From Sipunculus nudus (Eukaryota; Annelida; Sipuncula; Golfingiida; Sipunculidae): a stretch of DNA of 64,000 nt. The position numbers and the translations under genes were made by a program. The DNA lies in the NCBI GenBank assembly GCA_026874595.1, contig CM049306.1:106593142-106657141 (forward strand), read 5' to 3'. Shown here piece by piece: positions 1 through 11,700 of this stretch (positions are counted from its first letter, which is position 1; each line of letters starts with the position of its first letter). The notes under the pieces were generated by a model. That model made no database searches, was not told the DNA's origin, and worked only from the letters and a program-made list of their open reading frames with translations.

Positions 1-2753
1 ATAAAATTTGATTCCACTAAATTCCCTGTCCTCTCATATGCACTGCCTGTCAACCATTACTGATAATCAGTCTGGGGATATGACTAAATCATACAATGAA
101 ACACTTCAATTAAGGATTGTGCATGTGTATGTGTGTATGTATGTGTAAAAGCAGCGCCCAAGTGTGGCAATAATGCATATTACACCCTTTATTACAGGTG
201 CCCAGGCCACCAAGTACAGACAATATCAATCCCTGCTTTACAGTGTTTCATCAGAATACCTCACATGACCGGTATTTCCATGTGGGTTTTTACATCATCA
301 TACATGCCACACAGACAAGATGTTGTCTATAAATAAAAGTGATTTATCATTTTCCCTGGCTGTGTGTACTATATCATGCCTGGGCAGAGCAAGGATCAAT
401 AAATATGCTATCAACACCTGACACCTATCTACAAGGTTGAATGTATGACAAGGGGGAATCCCAGGCTGCCCACATGACAATGGGAAATCCCCATGGTTTT
501 ACCTGTGGTTATAGTTCATGAGTCAGCAGAATCTGACAAGGCATTCTAACAACTAACATGTCACCACAGACATATGGTCAGTGAAAGACTTCAGATATGA
601 AGATGCAACAATATAAACACCTGAACTAATCATGGGGTATAAGTAGACAACAGGTAGGCAGAAGTTACTATTTTATTTAGTTCACTTCACAACTTGGGTA
701 TTGTGCGATATGCATACTCTAGCTTAGTTATTGTGAGACCACTCTGGTTGAAGTGATCATTGCAAATATTGTGTTGCACCTGCTTTTTATAATTACTTCA
801 TGTATTACTTGTAATGTGCTAAAAATGTCACATTTAGTGAACAGAGCCACCAATTTTGTGCAAAAAACCCAGAAATACTCTTAGATTTTATCACTACTGT
901 CCATCCTTTGTGTTGTGACAACAGACAGAGTAGTCCAGCAAAGGCAAAAACATACTTTCATTGTCAAATTAGGAGTTCTAATATTTATTATATCAACAAA
1001 TCATGTAGATAAGCAAGTTCATGATAAGACCACAAAGATAAGAGGTAATTTCTTTAATACAGTCCATTAAGATTTTTACATTTATTAATCTCATATAATA
1101 CAGATATGACAAAGTATAAATTACATTTTCTTATTTTGCTGGATCTATTTAGCATATGTAACATGATATAAGTTTATACATTTTAGTATAAATTTACAGA
1201 ATAAAATATTTATCTGAATACTGAAAGGGGCCCAATCACGTACCTGACCATTATAAACCAAAGGTAATCCCTTGGAGCTTTTATAAAAATAGGCCAGAAA
1301 ATGTGGATATCATCACACACAGATTGCTTGCTTTGTTTATATCAACGTGTTTACAACATGTGTAGGCCTGCTAAAATAAAACAAATTCAATAAGGGCTTG
1401 TGGCAGCATGTCAGATAAGCCAGAACTTCGCAAATGGCGTTTTGCAACAAGTAATCTTTCCACCTCTGCACATATGCAACCTACCACCTCAGGTTACATG
1501 TTATTCCCTGTTGTCAACATTGCTGTGTTTACAAACATGTTTTTGATCAACAAATTCATACATCTTTCACAAAGGCATTATAAGAACATTTCACAACCAA
1601 AGTTACCCTAAGATCATTAATTTATACACAGAGGAAGCCAGAAATAACAATTTTTTTCAAAAGGTAGGTGAATTAAAATTCTAAATTGCACCAACATTTA
1701 TAGCTAATCTGGTCAGGTAATATCACATTATGCACACAGATGTATATATTATTTATTATAAAATATATTTTTTTAATTGGCAAAACAATAAATATATGAA
1801 AATAACACTTGATTAAGAATTCACAATTCTAAACTGCACCTTTATTTATTAATGATTTTGCTCATATATTATCAAATTATGTCTACTGATGGGTTTAATT
1901 ATATTTTAATTTGCTTAAGTAATATGGATTACTCCTTGAATTACTATTTCAAGAAAGGTTTTGTAAATTGGAGTGGAAACAGCTTTACAATTACAGAAAT
2001 ACAAGTTCAAACAATAACAATGATTGCAAACACTTGGTGGGGGAAGGGGGGGGGGGGGGGAGACATGAGAATAACTGTAAACCTGTGAAAGCAGGGGTGC
2101 TCAAACAGTGTTGCATCACTGATTAGATTACCAAGGCAGGACTGTAGTCACCATGCAGAAGTGGGGAACCTGGAGCTTGACAATCATATGAATACAATAG
2201 AGCCTCTGAAAAAAACTTCAATAACTAGCTTAATTTTTGAGCTTTTATTTTCAAATTTCAGAATTTAACAGATAAAATCCTTATGTGTACCTGCTGTGAA
2301 AATTGAATCAAATGTACTTACAGGAAAAAAAGTGCCATGGTCTAAGTTGGGCAAAATTTAAGGTACTGATTTTATTTTTATCCTAATAACTTATAAAATT
2401 TACAAAATTCAGATCTAATTTTGGGTAAACAATTAAATGTTGATTAAATATAATTATATCCCTGAAAAAAATGTCTCTAGCTTCAACAATTATCATTAAT
2501 GAACAAAGCAGGAATAACTGGTGGACTAATCTGTAGATCTGGTTCCTGTTCCCTGTAAAACTTCATTTAAATACTTTTTCCACAAGTGATACTATATACA
2601 TTCATGCCAAATGCCAGATTGATTTATGATTTGAACTTTTGAAGGCCCCCCAAAGTGCCTTTAAATGCAATAGAAAATCACTGGCACTGGTCCTATTAAA
2701 ACAATCAAAATATTATTTGCACTGTATTTACTTAATTTTCTCTGTATTTCCAG
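1..2753. other. AT-rich non-coding stretch, probably DCAF1 intron and 5' side of the CARD-like gene
   Basis: I find no exon with plausible splice sites and no recognisable protein here. Only short ORFs occur. A run of G occupies about 2045-2060 and AT-rich simple stretches occur near 1740-1800. Since DCAF1 exons are cut off at 5624 with coding still missing, this stretch is probably part of a DCAF1 intron. It may also hold an unrecognised 5' UTR exon and promoter of the plus-strand gene that starts at 2771. Confidence 0.5.
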
Positions 2754-2770
2754 TGTAATGAATTCAAACA

Positions 2771-4942
2771 ATGGCAGACGACCTACACTGGAACATCAAC
2801 ATAAGCCGTGTTGAAATTCTTAAGAATCTGGATCTTGGAATCATAATTACAGAAGAGCTCAGATCAAAGGGTATAATCAGTCAGGAACAGGCTGAAATAC
2901 TGCTAGATGAGACTGTTCCTCACAGAAGAAATTCCCGCTTTATAAGATACCTAGAGAGAAAAAGTCCCAGTCAAATCAAAGGATTCTGTGAAATTTTACA
3001 GAACCATGGACAGGAACATGTCAGCCAGCTGATCACAGACTCTGTTGCAACAAAATGTCCATCAAGAAATGATAAAACTTTGAACGAGGTCACTAAACCT
3101 TGTGTGAATACAAATGTCTGGGAACAGTTCAATAACCTGGTGCAGCAAATGCTAGATAATAGAGATAAATGGGGAAGAATTATAACAGTTGTAAAAAACA
3201 AGGAACAAACATTTTTTAGGAATGTAGCTGGAACCTCAAGGGCAAACAGCAAAGATGTAGATTTTGATGCATATTTCTCAGAATCACATGCATACAGCAT
3301 GAGTAATCTGGACCTTATAATTCTGGCTGGGCTAGTTGCTGCAGAAGTCATCACTGAAGAGCAAGCAGCAAAGATAGCTGAAAACAAGAAATTAGATCTT
3401 CTTCAATGTTCTTTTGCACATCTCTCAGAAAAAGAAATTAATAGCTTCCTGCAAAAGCTGCAAAAAACTTTACAGCTCCATGACACTGAAAAACAGGAAG
3501 TATACCCCAAAAAATCACCAGAATCTGATATGGTCGAACAACAGGACAGCAGAAGGTCTGCTGATACCCTTGATGACATCAAGAATCACAACAGTATGAA
3601 GTTGGCACGAGAAATCGTTAAAGACGACATCATTCAAAAAGATGTCACCAACGCAGATCCTTCTGAGAATTCCCTATCTCCACTGATGAAGGATATTGAC
3701 CTGAACACTCTGTGTTCTACAGTTCTCTGTCGAGCCAAGAGAGTGGTGATGCATGGACCAAGAGACGGTGAAAGTGTTCTATCAGCACTTGCTGCAGAGT
3801 GGGCCAGCATCACTGAAGATATCATTGTCCTTGACAACCCGCTACAGCAGGAAACTGAAGCAGGTGAATATCTGAAGAAATTTGACCTGACAGTTACTCT
3901 GGACATAGCAAACAATCACAACAAAGGTCTGAGTGATGTCATCCTTGAGGAACATCCACGTATGAGAAATGTTGAGAACATCATGTCACTGATTGAAAAG
4001 AACCAAAGTAAGGTTCTGTTTCTAATTAAAGGGTATGATAAGAGTAGACTGGACCGTAATTCTGACATGCAGAAGCTACTGAACCGAGAGATCCTGCCTG
4101 AGGCCACATGTATTGTATCTACAACAGATCAGTTTCCTGGTTATAAAACCTCGTGGAGTGACAAGGAGGTTCTAGTAGAGGAGTACCTACATAAACACAC
4201 AATCCCAGATGAAGAAATCCTCCAAGGGTGGATGAAGCCCAAGAAGAGCTCAACGGAATACATACAAAACTGCTGCATTGAAGATATACAGGAGAGTCAC
4301 AAGAACAGAGTGTCCAGCTTCAAACAAGGTCAACAAACAATGAAACTCTATGATGTCTGCTTCAGTGGTACCCCCAGCCGAGTCCTGACAGTTGATCCAG
4401 TTCGAGCACCAGCACAGGGTTTGTTCATTGACACCATCGCTGTGGACTGGGCTCTGTACTGGCAGTTTATGAAACAGGGAAAGTCGGTACAAAACATACT
4501 TGACAAAGCTGTTGAGCACCTGCTGAACTATGACATCTGTGTGACCCTTGACCTACATGATGTGACCTCTGACCAGACTCTGGTTGAGATCATTAAAGCC
4601 CAACATCAAAAACTTGAAGAACTGGAGGACCTTGAAGAATTCCTGGAAGAGAATCAAGACAAGACCTTATTTCTGGTGAAAGGTCTCAACTCTTACATCA
4701 CAAAAGGCATGTTCAACAGTGACATCAACAAACTGTTTGAGAAGTTGCTCCTCCCAGATGTAGTTTGTGTTTTGGCCTACAGAGGGCAGGTGAGGAGGAG
4801 TGCCTTCCACTGGGGGAGATGTGTGCAGCTCACAGAGGCCCAGGTGGATGTATGTAGATCCAATGGTAAAGGGAGGAAGAGGAGGTCTGTTGGCTCAGTT
4901 TTCAGTGCTGTGGAGATGGATGCCAAGAAACTGAGAAACTGA
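2771..4942 (+). CDS. CARD-like protein with two degenerate NACHT-like modules (novel architecture)
   Basis: This is a 723-residue uninterrupted frame. The ATG at 2771 has a good start context (acaATGG), and a splice-acceptor-like stretch ending CAG at 2753-2755 suggests a 5' UTR exon further upstream. Residues about 8-90 have the helical pattern of a CARD. Residues about 179-235 look like a weaker second copy (LDLIILAGLVAAEVITEEQA against LDLGIIITEELRSKGIISQE). Residues about 322-455 look like a NACHT-type NTPase in outline: a P-loop position at 325-345 (VVMHGPRDGESVLSALAAEW), a Walker-B position at 414-424 (KVLFLIKGYDK) and ILPEATCIVSTTDQ. Residues about 543-675 repeat this layout (VRAPAQGLFIDTIAVDWALY, KTLFLVKGLNS, LLLPDVVCVLAYRGQ). 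Neither copy has GK[ST] or an acidic Walker B, so NTP hydrolysis is unlikely. The C-terminus is basic (GKGRKRRS). Function is unknown; a CARD scaffold in innate immunity or cell death is inference. The domain names come from pattern reading only. Confidence 0.75.
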   Translation: MADDLHWNINISRVEILKNLDLGIIITEELRSKGIISQEQAEILLDETVPHRRNSRFIRYLERKSPSQIKGFCEILQNHGQEHVSQLITDSVATKCPSRNDKTLNEVTKPCVNTNVWEQFNNLVQQMLDNRDKWGRIITVVKNKEQTFFRNVAGTSRANSKDVDFDAYFSESHAYSMSNLDLIILAGLVAAEVITEEQAAKIAENKKLDLLQCSFAHLSEKEINSFLQKLQKTLQLHDTEKQEVYPKKSPESDMVEQQDSRRSADTLDDIKNHNSMKLAREIVKDDIIQKDVTNADPSENSLSPLMKDIDLNTLCSTVLCRAKRVVMHGPRDGESVLSALAAEWASITEDIIVLDNPLQQETEAGEYLKKFDLTVTLDIANNHNKGLSDVILEEHPRMRNVENIMSLIEKNQSKVLFLIKGYDKSRLDRNSDMQKLLNREILPEATCIVSTTDQFPGYKTSWSDKEVLVEEYLHKHTIPDEEILQGWMKPKKSSTEYIQNCCIEDIQESHKNRVSSFKQGQQTMKLYDVCFSGTPSRVLTVDPVRAPAQGLFIDTIAVDWALYWQFMKQGKSVQNILDKAVEHLLNYDICVTLDLHDVTSDQTLVEIIKAQHQKLEELEDLEEFLEENQDKTLFLVKGLNSYITKGMFNSDINKLFEKLLLPDVVCVLAYRGQVRRSAFHWGRCVQLTEAQVDVCRSNGKGRKRRSVGSVFSAVEMDAKKLRN

Positions 4943-4973
4943 TACTAACTGATTTGAATATATAGTTGAAAAT

Positions 4974-5100
4974 AACCTTATGACAGTTGTCCATGCCAAG
5001 AGACTGACAGTGATACCTTGTTTTGAAAATAGTTAAGTAACCTTATGATAGTTGTCCTTGCTGAGGGACTGACTGATGCTTTGTCTTGCATATAGTTTAG
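4974..5100. repeat. 65-bp tandem duplication after the CARD-like gene
   Basis: Two imperfect copies begin with aaccttatgacagttgtcc (4974) and aaccttatgatagttgtcc (5039). They lie just behind the stop codon at 4940-4942 and are probably in the 3' UTR. The remaining sequence up to 5623 shows no exon or repeat that I recognise. Confidence 0.7.
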
Positions 5101-5623
5101 CTATGATCATAGTGCATATGTATATAATCTCATACCAATCGTATCATCCAGAACCTCAACCACTATGATAAGTGCTCCAAAAATTTTCTGAATGAAGATC
5201 TCTCTTACTGACTATATCTTTCCAGCTACAAACAGAGGCTGTGACCAGTAACTAACTGGTCACAAACTCAGACACACAGCATCACCACAACTCCCACAAC
5301 AAACTGAATGGTGTTCAGTCTCAATTCCCAACACATGCATTGCTTGTATAACTGCACACACTGCAACTGTTGCAAAGGATCACATGGAAATTGCACATTT
5401 TTTGAAATGCAAGACACTGTGAATGTGGAGTTGCAGGTAGCCTCACAATGCTCACTCACATGTGATTTGGCGACCAGTCACAGATCCTCTGCAATTTCAG
5501 TCTGGCAGCAGTAAAATCCCCAGTGGGTGGTAAGGGTTCACTCTCACCAGAGCCAGAGCCTATTAATGCACATCCCACTCTTCTGTTACACAAATAGCAT
5601 TCAATGTTTACATTCAAACTTAC

Positions 5624-5706
5624 TTGAGTTCAAAGAAGTCTCCCATGCTCCAGGCGGCTGACAACGGAACGCCCCAAGTGGAAGATGTAAGTACTAGTTT
5701 ACCATC
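5624..5706 (-). CDS. DCAF1: DCAF1 coding exon 28 (WD40), last exon in window
   Basis: The exon contains [20 protein letters not shown] and then FFELK. It is 83 nt, with acceptor tttcag and donor CAA|GTAAGT. No continuation of the propeller was found between here and base 1. Confidence 0.9.
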
Positions 5707-8700
5707 CTGAAACAGACAACAGTGCCCATGAAAAATATGGATTTTTATCAAACAGTGGGGCTCTGAAAATACACACCCTGGAGACATTTCTTGAGCAATA
5801 TTTAAATTTTCATATATGAAAAAGAATAGTTCTTTGGAACACCATTATTATTTAAACCAAATGTCAAACTGGAAAAAAGCTGGCATCACTGATGTTATCG
5901 TATCACCAAACCTAAACTTGGCACAAGCACTTGGGCATAAGCATCTTTAACAAACTCATTCAAAGGCAACCAATGGGAAGAGGCTCGGTTCCTACATCAA
6001 ATCACACCATCTCAGACGTACATAAAGAAATATTTGTAGGTAGATAGACAGATCTTTGGCAAACATATCAAGGATCAATTGAAAGACCAAATTTTAAAGG
6101 CACGTGCAGCTATTACTGATTTTTGCATGAATTAGAAAAGCAAGGTGAACATCGCTTTATCAAAGTCATGACCCCATTTTTGATATCCCCCATTCTCTGA
6201 CCAGTATTAATGTACATGCAAATTTCAAAGATGTTCAGTTACCCCACAATCTTTACCTGTGGCCTCAGTAGGAATATAAACTAAACAATAAATGAGAAAG
6301 AATTGTAATTAGCCAAAATCCTGAGCAATGGTTTAAGCACTGCAAGACTATAGGGCGCACAATATTTCATAGGAGTCTTATGTTATTCTGTCATTCTTGA
6401 TTGTTTTTTATTCATTCCATGCAAAATGAACCAAAATGAAAGTCAAGGCCATGGCATATTTTCAAAGGGATTTGCCCTCTGAAACATCTATAAGTATTCC
6501 ACAGATATAATTTGTATGTCTTGCTGCAACAATGCCACAACACATCACTCCTTAGCTTAAAATCAACAAAAAAATATATATGGTAAAGTGCAGCAATTGT
6601 TATCTCATGGCCTGAAAATCATACTACCTGAGTTCTAACTTGCCAATCCAACACTTATGGTAACAACATGCTCAAAATTACAATGAGTAACTGTACAAAG
6701 GGAAATCACAAGTATATAAAGTCAATTGGCCTACTGAAGTCAATGTGATCAACTCAAACCCTGACTCCACTTTTATGTGTATTACAAGAGTACCTATGAC
6801 TACAGCTCTACCTGGTGGAACAAATTACCGGAAGATATCTTAAACTCAGTGTCAAATTTAAGAGAATGATACAGCATGCCCTCTCTAAGAGAGACACTTA
6901 AAATTAGTTAATATGCAAAGTAATATTGCTGAATCTCATGTACTGGGCGTTTCATTATATTTTATTGTAATAGATATCAATAATTATGTTTCTCATATGA
7001 TTTTGTTTCTTTTCGTGTATTTTTGGTTTAAATCTGTTTGTGTGTGTCATAAAACTCAGATTTCTGTATTTATGTCTTAGTTAATAAATTAAAGATATAG
7101 TTGATGTATCTCATTGTCTATGAATACAATTGTATATCCAATTTTAAAAGGATCTTCTTGATAAAAAATATTTGTAAATTAGTTTAACCTTACTGGATGA
7201 GCATTAAGCATCCGGGACAGAACTGACCTTGGATGGCTGGCAGTGTGTGATTGGAGAACCATGGCAGCTGTATGTAGCGGACTCCTCCCCTGTGGAGACT
7301 TGGAACAACTTCAGCTCTCCTGTGTATGTACCCACCAACAATTCAGATTCACTGGCCTGAAAACAGTAAAATGGAACAACTTCAGCTTTCCTGTGTATGT
7401 ATGCACTAACAGCTCAGATTCACTGGCCTGAAAAAAGTGATATTAGCCATAGCAATTGAACACTGTAATCTTTGAAACTTGGTGAAAGGTCTGTCACAAA
7501 ACAATCTTTCAAAATGCTATGCTTCAAATATTTATAAAACTTAGTATTTCTAACTGTGATGATCTTTAGATGGCTTAATATATAATAATCTTCAATTAGT
7601 TATACATGCCCATGTTTTATCATCATAGAGTCAGCCCTTACATTAACCTGTGTGGAGCTAGGCCAGTGCTTGGTGGTGAAAATATAAACCAAACCAAGAT
7701 TTGCTCATCCTACCATTATACAAGTACCGTAAATCTTGTTTTTATGGCGGCATGTGTATTTATAGCCGCACCCTGAGTTTGCAAGGTCTCTTAAAGGAGC
7801 TCCCAAAATCATCCAAATACCCAAAACCCCCCTTAAAGGCCACACCCCGACTCCGTCTCTGGCCTGAGGGTAAGATAAACAGCTGCACGTAGCCAAATAA
7901 ATCACAACATAGCTGCTTTAGTGAAGACTAGAATAAAAAGTATTCATTACAGAGGTTAACTATGTTGCCAGATTACGTATATTAAATATATTTAACGCTT
8001 GAGATAGGGACAAAATATCTGTATGTTACTAACGACTTTTGCACATGGATGGGCAGGCATTTACATGGAAAACAAAGATTCCCTGAACGATCGTTTCGTT
8101 TGAATGGTGGTTATGCAAAACGATTCTTGTATGCATCAAAACGCTTCTTTGCATGTACGTGCAATTGTCAAAGACCACAGTATGAACACTGAATTGAGGT
8201 TTATATGTACATTTATTGAGGCAAAAAGCCTGAATACTATCCACTATTACCCACCATCACGCAGTAGCGTTCAGGGGGGCGACATAATGGCTAAGACTGC
8301 TGAAACTGTCAGATTTTCAACCTGCATGTACTTAATCGCGGCTCGTGGTAGACATATAAAATTTCAAATGTAGAACCTTGACATGTATATCTTTCGTGCG
8401 ATATAAAACTTATATATTTATAAAAATCTTGGTAATTGTCACCAAATAATACGTTTAAAAAACCCCTGCTGTAACACAGCGGCCAACTTTGTTGGGCATG
8501 GTCAAGCAACATTGAAATAAATGCCTACTTTAAACTCATTTTCAGCATTATTTAGCAACGATTATTTGTTTAGAAAGTAAAATGAATTAAAAGCTGACAT
8601 CGTAAAGAGTCACACAATGGCTGATGATCGTTTTTAAATCAAGTTTGAGTGCCGCCATGTGCTGAAACGCCCTGGTGTTCTGCTAAGAATATTTTGAACA

Positions 8701-11700
8701 GCTGTACATGGTGGGTGGAAAACAGAACAGCCACCTATTCCGTCCCAGTGTGCCTTGCACGAACGCTACCTTGACAAGATGTCTCCCCACACAGAAACTT
8801 TCTTGAGAAAAAAACTTGCTTACCTCGACCGGCCATTTTGATTTCACTTTAAAATCACTCGTTTTCACGCGTCATGTTTGCTATACGTGCGTATCTCGAC
8901 AAGGTAACTTCAGTTATTTTGATATTTAGTTAAGTTGACCAGCGATGTTTTCAAACGCACTAGCAAATTGTGACATGGAGCTATGTCAACGTACGATGTG
9001 ACAATCATAATACTGAAGTAACCGGTATGAAAATGATTTGAATCTTCCGAGTAATTCAAAAAATGGAATTTTCATCATAGATTAAGATTTCAAAATATTA
9101 CTTTTAGAATTAAAATATACAGTGACTTTAAATGGATAAGCAGAATATTTCTTTCCAAAATATATTGGAAAATCAGTAGCAAACAAGAATACGGCACGGC
9201 ATGTAAAATCTGTATATTCACCAAATTCCATCCGCCGTGGTGACATGTTCTACCATTTATATCTACCAGCGGTTTTCCCCTCTAACAGTATTTCCATTCA
9301 TATAAAATATCCGTGATTGTATAAAATACAAAACAAAGATTATACAGAAGTAAATGACCGGGCTATACGCATTCAAGGATGAAGGTTTTCCAGAAACATA
9401 CATTGGGGCGAGAAGATGGGCTATTCAATATTAAGTTACATGTATCAGACATTATAAAAAAAAAAGTCAGAAAGTAACCTGCTAAATTTGAACTTTTATA
9501 AAGATTAAACAGTGTTCTAAATTACATATTTTGATTTTCTGAATTCTTCTTATAAACAACATAGATTCTAAGGCAATCCAGCTCCGTCAAAGTTATGACC
9601 GGTAATACCGATTTTTTTCAACAGACATCACCACTAGTCCTCACCATGAATAATCTCATTCATTTAAATCTTGTAATAAATGTTGTTTTTGTTCAATGTT
9701 TATTGTTATTGTTCAATTATTTGCAAAAGATTATTATTTTTTATATGAACATTTAGACTATACAATTATATACAATAATTCTGTGACTACAAAGAGTATT
9801 TCCTGTGGTGTGCTTGATCTCCTATTATCGCCCAAAGGAGCGCCATTTCCGGGAGAGAGTTCTTCTCACAGTTCATTTCTGATAAACCATCTATTTATGG
9901 CCGCATCCTGAGTTCAGAAAAAAAAAGTTGAGATTTTCGATTTTGAGTTTGTTTTTCGCCGCGGCGATAAAAACAGGATTTACGGTATGTGCTCATCTCT
10001 GGCATTTGGGGTTTAATACTTTCAATATAAGGCTGGCAATTATCAAAAGGTTACAAAAGGAAATATCAGCATATACAAAAAGTAAGTCTGAACTGTGAAT
10101 CTGAGGCCATAAGCTTCCTAAAACAAAGAATATCTGAGTATACACAATGTCTGAATCCTGCTACTGCTTATCAATTTTAAAATCCCATTAAATATTACAG
10201 ATGTCAATGACAATGTTGTAATCAGGCATAATGACTTTGTAATTTGGAAAATGCTGACTTTTACTCCATTACTCATATCATATATGGATATACAAAACAG
10301 TTTTAAGCAGAAAGATATACAGGTTCATACATTTTCAAATGCCACATATTTCATGACTTTATAAAATGAAAAGGATTAATAAAACATTAAAGGCCTTGCA
10401 AATTACCTGTGAATGTATCCATGTCCATGAAAAAAAAATTGGAAACCAATCACCAATTATATGAATTTAAAAGATTAAAAAAAAGGAAATGATCTATTAT
10501 GTATGACATATGCTTTGTACTTTACTATACAAGTTATACAGTTTTGTTTATACAGAATTCTAGGTGCAATTAACATGTTGGTTTAATGATGACAGAAGAA
10601 CACTGGTAACTAGAATGAGGCTGTTTTTACAGATACATGTGTCCCCTCCCTATGGACTTCCGATCCCCAAATTTTAAGACAAAAATAAGGAATACTTCAA
10701 AAGTCACAGCATTCACAAATAATTTCTATTCCAGCTGATTTGACCTTGACGATGATTGTCAATGTCATTGGCTTCCAAACAGATTTTTCCAGAAACCTTT
10801 CACATGTCAAATTTCATAAAAATATACTGAGTGGCTCAAAAGTTAAAGCGTTGACAAACAATATCAATTTCGGCTGATTTGACCTTGAAGATCAAGCTCA
10901 AGGTCACCAATTTTTAGTCCTAAAAGAAACAATAAGTGCTTCAAATTTGAGGGAAAAATATGTGATACTTCAAAAGTTATGGGGTTCACAAAATATATCA
11001 ATTTGACCTTGATGGTGAAGGTCAAGATCACTAGTTTTCAAACTTGTCTGAAATATTGGTAGAAACAATTTAAATTTGATGAAAAAATTTCGAGTTGTTC
11101 AAAAATTATAGCATTCACAAGAAATGACACAGGCGAAGACTACAGACGACGATGCTCCCCATGTGAAGGGAGACATAATGAAGTGATTTGATTACTTTTA
11201 GGATTTTCTAGGGACATTAACAGGAGAACACTGATAGTGAAGTGATTTAATTGCTTTTAATTATTTTTTTAGGACAATAAACCAAGTACATACAGAGAAT
11301 GCACAGCAGGAGAAACAGCCATCTTCTTCCTGGTCTCGGTAAGACCTGACCGGTCGAAATCTGAAACACAAACCAACACTTTCTAAACTTTATGTCAAGA
11401 AATCATACAAAAAAAAAAACCAGTTAAATTATATATCTGTACGCTCCTGTTACAGGCTGGTTATAACAAGTTAACAGTTAAAATCATCTGAAGCTGCCAA
11501 TATTGATTTTACAAATGAGTATAAGATCCTCTAGGGAAATAAGGTTACATCTACTAATGTATGGGTCCTGTCAAAATGACTTTCAGTCACCTGGGACAAA
11601 AGTCGTCAAAGTACACAAATAGTTTACATGACTGAACCAAGTTTGTAATCATATGTAAGCATATGAAGTGCTTGCTAACAAGCTGCAATGGCATATGAAC

